Assembly: GCF_029227915.1 (NCBI RefSeq)
Contig: NC_079881.1
Coordinates: forward strand, 10,515,501-10,579,500
From: Hydractinia symbiolongicarpus
Taxonomy: Eukaryota > Cnidaria > Hydrozoa > Anthoathecata > Hydractiniidae
DNA: 64,000 nucleotides
Direction: 5' to 3'
Shown here: one piece after another, positions 46,150 to 58,300 of the stretch
Layout: each line of letters starts with the position of its first letter
Position numbering within the stretch: the stretch's first letter is position 1
Program-made: the position numbers and the translations under genes
Notes under the pieces: model-generated
What the model saw: the letters and a program-made list of their open reading frames with translations, nothing else
Database searches by the model: none
Told to the model about the DNA's origin: nothing

Positions 46150-46624
46150 CATGTAAAAGAAATTTATATCCCTGTTACCTTAATCGTATAGACCTTGAAA
46201 CGATGATCAAGAAAACGTATAGGATCATGTACTTTTGACAAACGGTTGCAGAGATATTAAGGTTTAAAGGTTTTTTGATGACGTCATCAACCCGTTCATT
46301 CCGAAAGGGATTTGGGGACCCAGATTTTGGAAAATTACCCAAATTGGTCCTAGGTACTCCCTAGTTACCTACGCGGTGAAAAATCATTGACGTCACCACC
46401 TCGTTTCCAAGTTATTTGGCCTTTAAGTTTTAGGTGCACTGTAATGGCTTCATTAATTTAAAATATAGGATATTGACGTTAAAGTAGTGTTATGAACTTC
46501 GCGCCGTAACGTCAGAACATTTAACATATTATACATAACTTTTTCGGCAACACCAAAGGAAAATAAACACATCAACTTTGCCTGTCACAGACAGACGGAC
46601 ACACTCTCCGCATTATTATATAGA
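46150..46624 (-). mobile_element. Helitron-like element, 3'-truncated
   Basis: On the minus strand it starts TCTATATAATAATGCGGAG at 46624. It then follows the 11678-12390 interior, including TTAACGTCAATATCC, AATGAAGCCATTACAGTG and TTGATGACGTCATCAAAAA. The terminal hairpin is missing, so the far end is truncated near 46150. Its TC directly abuts the CTAG of the next copy. Confidence 0.75.
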
Positions 46625-46860
46625 CTAGTCGATAAGGCCCGTGGAGAAATCCACATAGGCAGAAGGGCAATGGAAAAATAGGATGTTTTAGGTGTTTAGC
46701 TGACGTCAGCAGTGCAGATTGCTAAAACAATTTGGGAAATTTAGTGGATTTTTTTCCTGTAATGTGCAGAGATTGAAACGCTGATGAGAAAAATATATGT
46801 TATCATGTGCTATTGACGAACGGTTGAGAAGATATAAAGGTTTAAAAATGTTCCACACGT
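46625..46860 (-). mobile_element. Helitron-like element, 5'-truncated, joined head-to-tail
   Basis: The 3' end is present: hairpin GTGGATTTCTCCAC followed by GGGCCTTATCGACTAG at 46625. Inside are GCTGACGTCAGC and the same block with CAACCGTTCGTCAATAGC seen in related copies. The TC start is not found. Confidence 0.7.
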
Positions 46861-47819
46861 TTTTGAGGGTGTTTATGTTTTTCGGGACAAAAAATAATAT
46901 ATATCAGTAAAATTTCAGCCTTCTCCATGTTCTTATTTTGTTCTTATTTTTAAGCCATTCTCATCATAATTGTTCTTAAGTCATAAGTGTATTTTACATT
47001 GGAAAGTCAGGGGATTTTAATGTCAGTAAGGGAAAATGAAAACTGACTGGTCAATGAACAAAAATTGTATAACTAGTTACATGTTTTAAACTTACAGAAT
47101 TTTTGTTGCTAGATCTGTCTCGTTACTTTTTGATGCGTTTTAAAACTCCTTTTTGTTTAGCTAAGCAAGATTTGTTAGTCGACAGCAACAGGACAATTCT
47201 AAGGGTACATAGCTTTTCCTAGCAAAGAAAGGGTCAGTGGTAAATTTGTCAATATTTTTCATTATCTTTATTGTCAGTAATCTTTCCTGTGACTCCAAAC
47301 TGAAATGTCTTTTATTGACATTTTTTTACATTATTTTTTACGGCCTATCTTAAACTTTTATTTTACGAAGATTTTCTTTGGTGTAATTTGCTGGACAACT
47401 AGAAAAGTCATTTTAACGAGTCTGAATTATGCTAACATATGAACTTAATTATTACAAAATATTTGAGTTTTACGACCTAGCAAACAATTTTCACCTATAT
47501 GATTAGTAAATAGTCTCATGAAATTGTGGCCTTTAAACCAATGAAATTGGACAAAGGTGAAAAGGGAGCTTATGGAGTAACCAAAAAAAACGCAAATATT
47601 TTATAATAAACCCCAGAAATACCTCAATCAGTGTTTTATGTAGGCAACATCAGAAAATGACACAGACAGTAAGGACTTGCTAAACTGTTTAAAAAATTCA
47701 AGACAAATGATTCGGTATTGTTGTTTATAAAGTCGTACTTGAAAGTAAAGGTCATTAGCAACTATCCAAAACCTCTCGCATGAAGTGAATATGTCATCAC
47801 AGATACCCACACTTTTCCA

Positions 47820-48790
47820 GTTCTAACCAAAAGCTTACCAATAGACTCACTATTCACGAACATTCCACTAGAAGAAACGATTAACTAAATCTTAGAAAAA
47901 ATCTACGTGCATAAAAAGCTTAAACTTATAATTAAACAGCTGCTTTAGAAAATCACTACTGACTGTACGTTTCAAGTCAACAGGAAGTTCTATAAATGAA
48001 TGATGGATGTGCAATGGGTGTACCGCTAGCAGATATTTGTATGATTAAAATGAAAAACGATATTTTCAAACCTCGCAATCCTTTGTTTATAAGCGATATG
48101 TTGACGACATCATTACACGTCGGAAAGTGGGTGTACATGATGAACTAGACGAATTCCTGAACGACTACCACCCAAAATTGAAGCTCACGATTGAAGTTAA
48201 CCCTGCGAAACTCTTTGGCGCGACCATGAAGATCACCAGCAGCTTACTTACCACCCGCGTTTGCATCGAAGAAACAAAGTTACCGACCTCATGGGCATCA
48301 AAAGTCCCGTTACAAACAGAAATCCGTCCTCAGTGACCTCCAAAGAGCTAAACGTATCAGCTTTGACCACGAAGTCGATAACAACACAACGAAACACAAA
48401 AAGGGTGATTTTCCTCCACGCTATGTCAACAGCATTATACAGCAGTTCCACGAAGACCAACAAAAAGCGGCAAACTCAGAGTCATTTTGAATTCCACCTG
48501 GTTTGTTTGATGAAAAAGAAGATAAGGTATTTTTACTTGTTGAAATACCTTTCTGTGAGAAAAATAAACAGCTTTCAAAAACTTTCTTTAAAAAGTTTAA
48601 CATCTGCACTAATTCGCGTTTTCGTGTGTCAATTAAATTGCTTAGAAAGAGGCAAAAACATTGTCCCCTCTAAAAGATCGCAGTAGTCGCGTACAAAATA
48701 TACAAGGGTACGTGCGTATGTGGTGTCACATAAGCAGGGGAAACAAAAAGATATGTGGAACAATGATGGGACGAACACCGCCCTCCTTAA
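47820..48790 (+). pseudogene. Penelope-like element, reverse transcriptase and endonuclease, broken
   Basis: In family order: LFTNIPLEETIN (about 47850), CAMGVPLADICMIKM (about 48010), a decayed VDDIITR at the catalytic YVDD position (about 48098-48120), GVHDELDEFLNDYHPKLKL and LTIEVNP (48127 on). Then come SVLSDLQRAKRISFDHEV (about 48325), FPPRYVNSI (about 48412) and IPPGLFDEKED (about 48494). A GIY-YIG-like tail VVAYKIYKGTCVCGVT with AGETKRYVEQ lies near 48682-48755. Stops and frame changes separate the blocks. It retains more of the element than the fragments at 3213 and 38205. Confidence 0.87.
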
Positions 48791-49489
48791 CCAACCATCT
48801 CGTAGAAAACACCACACACAGTTTTCTAGATTTCCTTTTATCTCTGTATTTACGAATTTTTGCTTTCACTTGTATATTTTTTGTACTGAAGACGTACGTA
48901 GCCGAACAGCTTCTGCTTATTTTACAAAAAAAATGAAATGGTTTTTTAACATTTATTTTGAAATTATGGCGCTTTCATTACCTAAAAAAGAGAAATCAAA
49001 TATAAACATTCAAACTTTTAGCTATTGTTACAAAATATATTCATGATTAGTCTATAATAACGATCGTTGTAATTAGAAATTTTAGTGTGACCCTGCCAAC
49101 TGGACGTTGACGAAAACTATAATGGATATGTGGTCACTGTCTCCTTCTTCACACAAACGCTACTTACTTTCAGCAAACATCTCAACAATGCAGTCCTTGG
49201 ATATTATAGTTATTTCAGGGCATGATCTGTATCGTGAGTTTGTTTCTTGCCTCTGGACTTAAAAGTACCTAAATTGTCATCTCGTATGCTAAATAAATGG
49301 CCCTGTTACATCTTTTTTTGAATTTCCGCGCCCGAAGGCGTAGGAAATTCTTTAAAACCGTCGTTTTTTTCTTTTGGAGCATTTTTTGAGAAAAAATCGA
49401 CCCTGGGATTACATGTTCTCCGTCACAGATGTAAACTTCGCACCCAAGCTCCCCAACTACTGGGAACTCATCTAAATGATGTTTAAGGA
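48791..49489. other. Non-coding interval
   Basis: Between the Penelope remnant and the tandem array I see no gene or recognisable element. Confidence 0.4.
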
Positions 49490-49990
49490 CAAAATTAGTA
49501 TTTGTTTTCAACAAAATTTGGCACAGTTAACAAAAAAGTATGCTGAACATAATGGTGACATAATAATTTTGATTTTTTGCCACCTTAAATGTCATTTTAG
49601 GACAAAATTGGTCCAAAAATTAAAACTACTTCATTTTCAACAAAAATTGGCAAAGTTAACAAAAAAAGTATGGTGAACATAATGGTGACATCGAAATTTT
49701 GATTTTTGTCACCTAAATGCCATTTTAGGCCAAAATTGATCCAAAAATTAAAACCGTTTTATTTTCGGCTAAATCTGGCACAGTTAACAAATAAAGTATG
49801 CTGAAAATGATGATGGTGCAAAAGTTTGATTTTTGTCACCTAAATGTCATTTTAGGCCAAAATTTAACCAAAAATTAAAACTGCTTTATTTTCGACAAAA
49901 ATTTGCACAGTTAATAAAAAAAGTATGCTGAAAATGATGGTCACAGCAAAATTTTGATTTTTTGTCAACTAAATGCCGTTTAAGACCATA
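49490..49990 (+). repeat. Tandem array, ~128 bp unit, about four copies
   Basis: GTATGCTGAA-type anchors fall at 49538, 49668, 49796 and 49923, spaced 130, 128 and 127. Each unit carries TGCCATTTTAGGCCAAAATT, AAAATTAAAACTGCTT and GGCACAGTTAACAA. Units differ by scattered substitutions and small indels, so it is an older minisatellite-like array. It does not encode a repeat protein. Confidence 0.9.
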
Positions 49991-52089
49991 AACGTTTCAA
50001 TCGCAAGACTTACCATGAATGTTAGGCTGTATTTTTTGTTAGCAATTTATTTTAAAATGTGAGTTTATTATGACACGTTTCGTTTTGTTTGCGTTTGTTG
50101 TAAGATATAATGTCACTTGTGTGCTTTATCTTCAGAGGTTCATGCACCAAACCTCCTCAAATGTTTAGCACAATAACACAACGAATTAGCTGGTTTTCAT
50201 CAAATATTTTGGTAGCGAGCGGAAATTCTTAGAGCCCCCAGGGCTTCTTGTTCTTATTAGAGCACTAGTTTGCCTAATTATCTGTTACATAAAGGTTTTT
50301 GGTACCTATAGGAAATGAATAGACGTGGATGTTTTGCCTGTTTTCTTCTTAGTTTGGGGAAAATGAAACTCTTCATACACATCACTCACATACGAAATTG
50401 AAAATTCTTAATTTGTTTACTGCGTATAAAGATGGAAGCAATTCCTTACAACGAAGAGAAGAAACAATAAATTGAGTCTTTTTATTTTCAAGTTGCCAAA
50501 AAAAATAAATAATTCATGTTTAAAGGATGAAAAATGACTAATATTACACTAAGCAAGTAGTGTGCAGACACCATTAAAAGGTTGAACTAGCTAATATGAA
50601 TTGATATTCAACTTTATTTGAAAATCTTGCTAATAGTTAGTTACTCATAAAAAACCACACCAAAAAGAAAAGAATAAGATGAGTAATACTCTTGACTGCT
50701 AGTAGTTGGTTTTTTGACCGCATTATTAAGTAACCCCTAAGGTGCTTATTCTACGACTAATTTTGATCAAAAAATTTCGGCTATAAAATTTCAACTACTA
50801 TAAATAATTTGAATGGAAAATTCCACAAAAAAGCGAGCTCTTTCTTCTTTACAAGTGGAAGCAAAGAAACAAGATGAATTTCAGTGCACGACAGTTTGTG
50901 CTCCACTTTTTCCAATCTATCTTCATCGTAAACATATCCAATGAAGAATTCAGAAATACTATAAATGCATATATTTTCTACTGTTGTCAATTTTTTTCGC
51001 GCTCTTTAAATGAAATTGACAAATTAACATTATTTCTTCCCGCTGAAATGAAATAATTAACAAACTGGATTACGGTTCTCTTTGTTTATTTTTCCATTAT
51101 TTTTTGTCTCTTTTATGCAAACGTTGTTAATTATACTTTCCAAAGTTTCCGTAGTGGAGATGTCGCAGTATGGAGCGGACGCCATTTTGATTTGTTTGTA
51201 CATTATTGCTCTATCAGAACTTCTTCGCATTCTGATTGGATACAAAATACTTTCTCTTCTCAAATTCGAATACTAGTTAAATTAATTATACTCACTCTGA
51301 AATAAATTATCTTTTACCAGAAAAAAAACTAATTTGGTCTAAGTGAGTCTTATTTTAATTGGTTAAGTCCCTTCGGCGGTTTGTAGACCATAGTTATAGA
51401 TTAAGTTAGTGTTTTTTATGATCTTGTTACAACATTGCAATGTCAAGGGAAGTGTAACGTAGAAAAGCGTTCATCACATTCGGAAAAGGAGTATATTGCC
51501 AAATAGGGGTGTAAAAATGAAGATTCTCACATCATAGCTGCTACTAAATTTCTACAAATAGGAAACGCATTTTAAAACTCCTAATTTCACTTTTAAAAGA
51601 GCGTGAAATAAAAAATGTATGCTAATTCTTTGAGCACTGATTCTAAAAAAGTTGTTTACAGTTAATTTTTATTAATTATTAAATTTGTTTATATAATTTA
51701 CACACAGAAAAGAAAAGGGCGTATGCTATAGTAATGTCAAGGACTAACTACTTTGTGTCATTTCTAATACAAAAAACAAGGGCGTCAACTAGGGGCGTTT
51801 TAAAGGTTCTACTAATTTATGAATCACAAGATTTACCAAACAGTATGTTGTTATTGACACAGCTGACATAAAGATCATTTTTTGTAGTTACTCTTTGAAG
51901 AAGGAGCTACGATACAAAACAAGTTTTAAAGGTAAGATAGAAGAAACGATTCTACCCTTGGTTTCTATTATAGGAGATTTACACATTTTAACACTAAACA
52001 CTAAACACTTCAAACAACATAGTCGAAAACAGTGTGAATTTTGAATTATTTTGATAAACTTATCGCCTGTATTTCTTCAATGTGTTAAA
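49991..52089. other. Gene-poor interval
   Basis: No exon is recognised on either strand and I see no clear repeat. Confidence 0.4.
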
Positions 52090-52590
52090 AATGGCTGTTA
52101 TATAACAACTTTGTGTAAAAGTTGCACGAAATAGCGACGCTCGAAATATATACGCTGTTTAAATTCCCGAGGGAACTCAACCAGCGTAACTCAGAGGAAC
52201 GACGGAACCCTTGGATTTTTTCACGGGCAAACGACTTTCTATAATACAGTTATTTCCATAGTAATAGCTGTATTTTGTGTGTTAAAATTGGTTGCATCTC
52301 TTCTTTATTTCAGTCCACCCTTGCAGAATAATTTTTTACTTTATGCTAACGGGCAGACAAGGATGAAATACATGCATGTACGACTACGTGCATGTACGAC
52401 TAGTGAGTTATTCGTGAGTTTTCTTATGGAATCACGACTAGTTTCTAAAATAAGAGCCGTAATTTCCTTTGTGTGTTTAAAATGGCTGTGAAATCGTAAC
52501 TTTGTGCTAAGGATTCACGAAATAACGATGTGGGGGAAATATTATAACGGTAGAATTCCTGTGTTTATCACGGGTAAACAACTGGTTATG
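52090..52590 (+). mobile_element. Two diverged Helitron-like copies
   Basis: Two units begin with related sequence (AAAATGGCTGT, AACTTTGTG, CACGAAATA) at about 52088 and 52481. They end in decayed terminal hairpins: CCTTGGATTTTTTCACGGGC with AAACGACT near 52238, and CCTGTGTTTATCACGGG with TAAACAACTGG near 52588. They are recognisable only by comparison with intact family members. Confidence 0.45.
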
Positions 52591-52668
52591 TATTAATACA
52601 ATAAAAATTTTGTTTGACTAGATAGATACTTAAAATGTTCTTGATCAAGAATATAGCTCTCATTTTCA

Positions 52669-53860
52669 TTTTTTTTTTAATGAATATATTTCCGCACATC
52701 GACATTACATCGCTATTCGTCAGAAAATTAAAAGTATAAAATATAAAGTATGTAAGTTAAAAACAGGTTAAAAATAGAATAATTCAAGCATCAACAAGTA
52801 AAAATGATAAGAAGGAACAAAATAAGGGCTGGGAGGATAAAAGCAGGATAAATCTACTACAAACGGGCTAAAGCATGTCCCAATAAATATTCCTTCAATT
52901 TAATTACAAACTTGTTAAAAATTGCTGCCTCTCGTATATTCTTCGGCAGGCTGTTGAATGTCGAAGATAAAACTTGTTTGAACGAATTTTTGCAGACATC
53001 TCCTACCAAGATAACTCCCTTGTTTGTTCTTCTCATTCGAGATGATTTTCGTTCCACATTAAGATAGCTAGACAGGGATTCATCGTAGATTCCTTTATTC
53101 GTAAGTTTCAATAATGATAGCTCGATTCGTTGCTGCACTGGTAGCCAACCCAAGCCTATGACGTCAGCTGTGTTGCACCATTTATTCAAGACGAAAGATC
53201 CAGCACAGTTTTAAACTTTTTTAAGCCTCTTTACTTGGTAATTTGCTACATTTGTCAACAGAACATTACCATAGTTTAATTCGCTTTGTACTACAGATTC
53301 TGCAAGTTGCTTACGTAGGATGTATGATGTAAATCTCCTCAACCTTCTAAGATTAACAAGTATTCCATTACATCTTATTGTCCATTGATCCTATTGTCAA
53401 TCCAACATGTTCCTTAAAGTCCATGTTGATTTAAGGTTACACCAAGAGTTTCCATGATGTAACACGTTCAATGTTTGATTTCTCAGTTGTTAAAGAATTT
53501 TGGTCAATGTTGTGTAAGTTGTGAATTTTAGACAATCTGGTTCCAGAAAATCACATAGTTTTCGTCTTCGGTTGAAGGATAAGTTGTTATCTAGAGACCA
53601 ACTCTGTAAGTTCTGAAGATCTCTCCTAACGTTATCAATACATTCATTTCTATGAACCACTTTCAAATGCGCGTAGAGCGTGGTGTCGTCTGCATACTGA
53701 AGAACTGTGGAAGTATTGACACAGTCACTCAGGTCATTAACATATAGATTGAAAATCAAGGGACCCAGTATGGAGCCTTGGGGCACTCCGAAGACTACTT
53801 GAGATATGCTAGATTTTTTATCATTTACATGGCATAATTTATTGACAAAATCACTTTCTT
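52669..53860 (-). mobile_element. 5'-truncated LINE, reverse transcriptase end (jockey/CR1-like)
   Basis: On the minus strand the frame reads SQVVFGVPQGSILGPLIFNL and then STVLQYADDTTLYAH, with the catalytic Y-A-D-D. Later come NYQVKRLKKVQNCAGSF, IGLGWLPVQQRIELSLLKL and the typical ending FNSLPKNIREAAIFNKFV, with a stop at 52857. Frameshifts lie between 53490 and 53190. A 3' tail of about 190 bases ends in an A run (T run at 52669-52678 on the plus strand). Coding starts abruptly near 53860, as in ordinary 5' truncation during LINE insertion. Inactive. Confidence 0.9.
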
Positions 53861-54071
53861 ATATTACCGGCGGAAAATAAGCAAATGGGGAAAGGCGGAA
53901 TTTTATTTCTGTTTAAAAATTACAAATCAAACAATCAAATTAAAACCATGTCAATAAAAATCAATGCGAAATATAAATATACCAACCACGCCCACACATC
54001 TTTAACAATTGTGAGTTTAAGACATAATTTTTTTTATTATTATTACAGAACTTGAATAACACAAAAAGAAT

Positions 54072-57000
54072 ATGGTGTCGCTAATTCCGATTTGGTTGTT
54101 AACATTGATACCACTGAACTGGTGTATTATCCCTAATAGTCTAGTACCAGGTGAGACATTTGCATTAAATATAGTATTACTATCATCTACCCTGTACTAA
54201 ATAATGTTTTGTTTTGTTTTGTTCTTTGTTGTTATTTGTTGTTTGAGAGTTCTTTCTTCAAACCGTTTACTCCCGTTAAAATTATTTTATATATATTTAT
54301 TCTTTAATTTCTTTTTACCCTTTCAAACCTTGCTTTTTAAAGTTGATATCTTCTGGGCTATATTTTATCAATTCGAAATTTTATGGCATCAGCATTTTCT
54401 TCAGCAAAAAACTAGTAATACCAGACAGCAGAGCCATGCTTGATGACAATGACAATGTATTATACATTTTCACACTATGTAAAAAACAATGACGTCAGCA
54501 ATTTTTGATAAATTCAATATAGTTTAGCATTTGTTTCTAGTTTCAACAAAAAAACACAATTAGAAAGAATTTATAGAGGGGCTATAACATTTATCAATGT
54601 CTATACAGTGCCAATTTCTAATCAAACAAATTTTCGGTAATGTTGTTTAGGATTAGGGACATTCAAAATAGTAGCCTACATCTGTAATTTCCCGTGTTCT
54701 TTTATTGTTCTAGGGTCTGGGACATTTAAAATCGCAGGAATACTTAATATCATTAGCAAAGATGGCAAAATCAACTTACAATCGGGTTTTATGATGGCTT
54801 CAGCAATGGAATATGCTATGATGAGAGGACCAAGCCATGTAAATGGTTACAATATGTCACTAACTATCCTGAACTGTGAAGACGAAAAGAATGTTCGTGA
54901 AATAATATTAAAAACCTTTACCTACGACTACTCCTTCATTGTGGGTCCCTTTTCTTCCGAAACGTCATACATTGGTAGTATATTGACTGGTACCTTCAAA
55001 AGTACAGCCATTAGTTATTCAGCTACATATTCTGACTTCAGTAAGCATGGCATGGATGAAGGCTATATGCTTAGAACGGTTCCCTCTGACATATATCGCA
55101 TAGAAGCAGCCCTTCGCTTCATAGAACATATGAATTGGAATTACATTGGAGTTGTTAGTTCATTTAATTATAATGGAGAACGAGATGCTTCAAAGTTTAT
55201 CCCAAAGTTACGAGGTGTGAATGCTTGCCTAGCAGTTCATATCCATCTTAAAAATAATGCTCAATTGTATAATGATACCTCAATCCTTGAAACATTAGTT
55301 TCCGATGATCGATTGAAAACATTGGTGCTATTCACAACAAGAGAAGATTCACGAAAACTTTTTATTGAGATTAATAAACTAAATTTAACGCGAAGGTATT
55401 ACATCCTGTGCATGTATGGTTGCACAAACTATGTTGAAGTTACGGAAGGAATAGAAGAGATTGTTACAGGTGTGATCAGCCTTGACATCCATTATCCAGA
55501 AGTGCGAGGATTCAAGGAGTATTTCTTGAAACAAAAACCAACACGTTATTCTCCTAAATACTTTAAGAAATACTGGGAAAACATTTTTACCTGCACTTTT
55601 TCAAATACAACAGGAAGGAATTCATCCTTACCACAATGTACAGGAGATGAAATAATGACAGAGAGACACTACTATAGCCAAACACCAGTAGCTACAATTT
55701 TCAATGCTGTATCCATAATACAGTACACCTTTAAGAATATTATCGAAATATTATGCCAAAAGAAGTACAACAACCAATCTTGTTTTGTAAACCCAACAGA
55801 ATCACACAAACTAGCACAATATATTTTTCGTCGAACAAAGTCAGTTTCAAACGTGTTGGGTGATGGTACCACCATGTTCAACAGTCCTTATGTAGAGAGT
55901 GATCCAAAGAAGATCCGTTTTGATTTTCATCAATTTATTTCTCGATCAAAAGAACCTACTCAAAACAATCTTATTGGTAGTTGGAGCATACAAGTTCAAC
56001 CAACAGAAGTTAAACCAGGTAAAGAACCGGTTATTAAACGCGAAAATGGTGTGTTTGTTACAAACACTGATTGGAATAAAACAAATGGAAAACAATGGCA
56101 CATGAGAGCGTTGTGTAGCGAGGCGTGTGATCCCGGTTTTGTTAGGGAGAAGGACATAGACGTGTCAAAAAATGAATGTTGCTGGCGTTGCGAAGAATGT
56201 CCAAGTAATAGTATAGTGATTGAAAACAAATGTGTGGCATGTGAAGACGTAGAAAAGGCGGATATCTACAAAAACACATGCAAACAACTACCAGTGCACT
56301 TACTGAATTTTGACAGTACAGTGACACCTTACATTATGACAATGTTTTGCACTATCGGTTTGATCCTTGATATCATTGTTGTCGGTTTTTTTATAAAGTA
56401 CAATAATTGTCCACTTGTAAAAGCGTCCGGCCGGGATTTATGTTACTTAATTTTGATAGGTGTTGGTATCATCTTCTTATCTCCTTTCCTTTTCATTCAG
56501 AAACCAACATTACAAAGCTGCATAGTCCGTTCTGGTCTTCCTGGCATTGCCTTTTTATGTTGTTATGCTCCCTTGTTTTTAAAAATCCAAAGAATCTATC
56601 GTATATTTACTCATGCTAAAAATTCAGTCAAACGGCCGCATATGGTAGGCACGAGGTCCCTTTTGATGTTGTCATTGGGTTTCATTATCGCACAGATTGT
56701 TTTAACTGGAGTTTGGTTCTTGTCAAATACTCCTTTACCGATTGCCTTTGTATCTGATAGCAACGATTTTGTCACAATACATTGTGATGGTGATACAAAT
56801 CCGATCTTGTTATTTTTAAACATGGCTATCAGTGTCATGTTTATGCTCGCATGCACTGTCCTTGCTTATAAAACAAGACACTATCCAAAGAATTACAACG
56901 AAGCAAAACACATTGGGATAACATTGTACATCACGTGTGTTGCATGGTCCATCTTCATCCCTGCATACTTTCTTCTTCCTGAGAGTGATTACGTGAGAGA

Positions 57001-57223
57001 GTATTTCATGTGTGGTATATGCATTGTGATCGGTTATGTCACCTTATTTGGATTGTTTGGTTACAAGATTCGACTTCTTACATGTCAACGTCATATTAAA
57101 ACCAGCGGAGAACATCTCCCTACATGGTTTTTAAGCCAGCACAGTTCCCACACTCACACCTGTACAGAGCATGTGACGCAATTTACGACAGACAATTTTG
57201 GACAAAGTGATTCGTTGATGTGA
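54072..57223 (+). CDS. Class C GPCR, metabotropic-glutamate-receptor-like, two exons, complete
   Basis: Exon 1 (54072-54150) encodes a signal peptide, MVSLIPIWLLTLIPLNWCII. Exon 2 (54714-57223) carries the rest; joining G|GTGAGA to TTCTAG|GG keeps frame and gives 862 residues, normal for the family. Residues ~30-490 are the Venus-flytrap ligand domain (SFIVGPFSSETSYIG, ISYSATYSDFS, NYIGVVSSFNYNGE, YPEVRGFKEYFLKQ). About 494-550 is the cysteine-rich linker (CSEACDPGF, CCWRCEECPS). About 563-815 is the seven-helix domain, including NYNEAKHIGITLY, the counterpart of the mGluR FNEAK motif. Ser and Thr of the glutamate site, Asp in VPSD and a Tyr in NYNGE seem kept. The Asp equal to mGluR1 D318 is Tyr261, so the ligand may not be glutamate. 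A candidate AATAAA is at 58045. Confidence 0.94.
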
Positions 57224-58300
57224 AAGTTTCAAAATCAATTATTGGTATAAGAAAGTCTGTAAAAAATGATGAAATTTGAGTTCAATGCTTATTTTTTTTT
57301 CTGTTTGGAATACGTCAACAACCATAAAAGTTTTAGTTTTAAATCAATGGATAAGCTTTTGTATTTTTTACGCTGTTATTTTTTTTTTATCTTTATCGGG
57401 CGTTTTTTTTTAATATTATTGTTTAATATTTTAATAATATGTATAAAAAACAATTGCAATGCGCATTATCCACAGTTATTCCTCGTTTTCTCCTGGAACA
57501 AACAACTCATGCATGTTCTCACCAAATACGCAAATGGGGAATGTGGCAGTAAAATTAATTATCAAGGGGTTGTTCATGGACTTACATTTCTCAAATACCT
57601 TTGTTTTTGATTTATAGTAAGGACATGCTTATGTTCAAATGAGCGTTATGGTCAGCTGTATTTGAAATTTTGGGTATTTTTATAAAAAAGCATTTTTCTC
57701 ATATATCCACTGAGGTTTCTGTTTTTGATTTTTTTCTCATAAAATGTTTTTTATTGATTTAATTTTAATTGCACGACAATATTTCTTATTGTGTTTTAAG
57801 GCAAAAATTAAGCAGATATATACAGCTAATTAAATTTTGTGTATCAATTTTACTTTTTTAAAAAAACTTGTTTTGTATCTACATTTGTTGTTACATTTTA
57901 TCCAAAAACTGAAAAGTTTACAATGTCCTGACAATATTCGAAGTAAATACGGTTGCATTTTGCAATTTGCGCAGCGGATAGAAACTTTAAAGCACGTTCT
58001 CAGAATTTTTCTTTCGCTAGTCCGAAATGTGTGACCGAAGTTGTAATAAAAAAAATGTTGTGTTAGATTTGATGTTATTATTGAGTGAACTTAACCTTCA
58101 ACAGGTCAAATGTTTTCTCCTAAGCATGTAAATTTCCATAGAGCAGCTTATGCACCGCTGCTATTAAATCGTCCAAGTGATTTACTTAATTCTGTCTGAA
58201 GTGTCGGTTTTTAAAAAGACTGTTTTTTGTTGAATAATATTTTCAACCTTGCAAGGTCTTGGCTTTTAATATTTGTGTACACTTTTTTGAGGAGAGACAG
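57224..58300. other. 3' UTR and downstream of the class C receptor
   Basis: T-rich sequence with no further gene. The AATAAA at 58045-58050 would give a 3' UTR of about 850 bases. Confidence 0.45.

Noticed and set aside
57266-57610. 114-codon open frame after the class C receptor
   Set aside because: It lies in the receptor 3' UTR, is Phe/Ile-rich and shows no domain.
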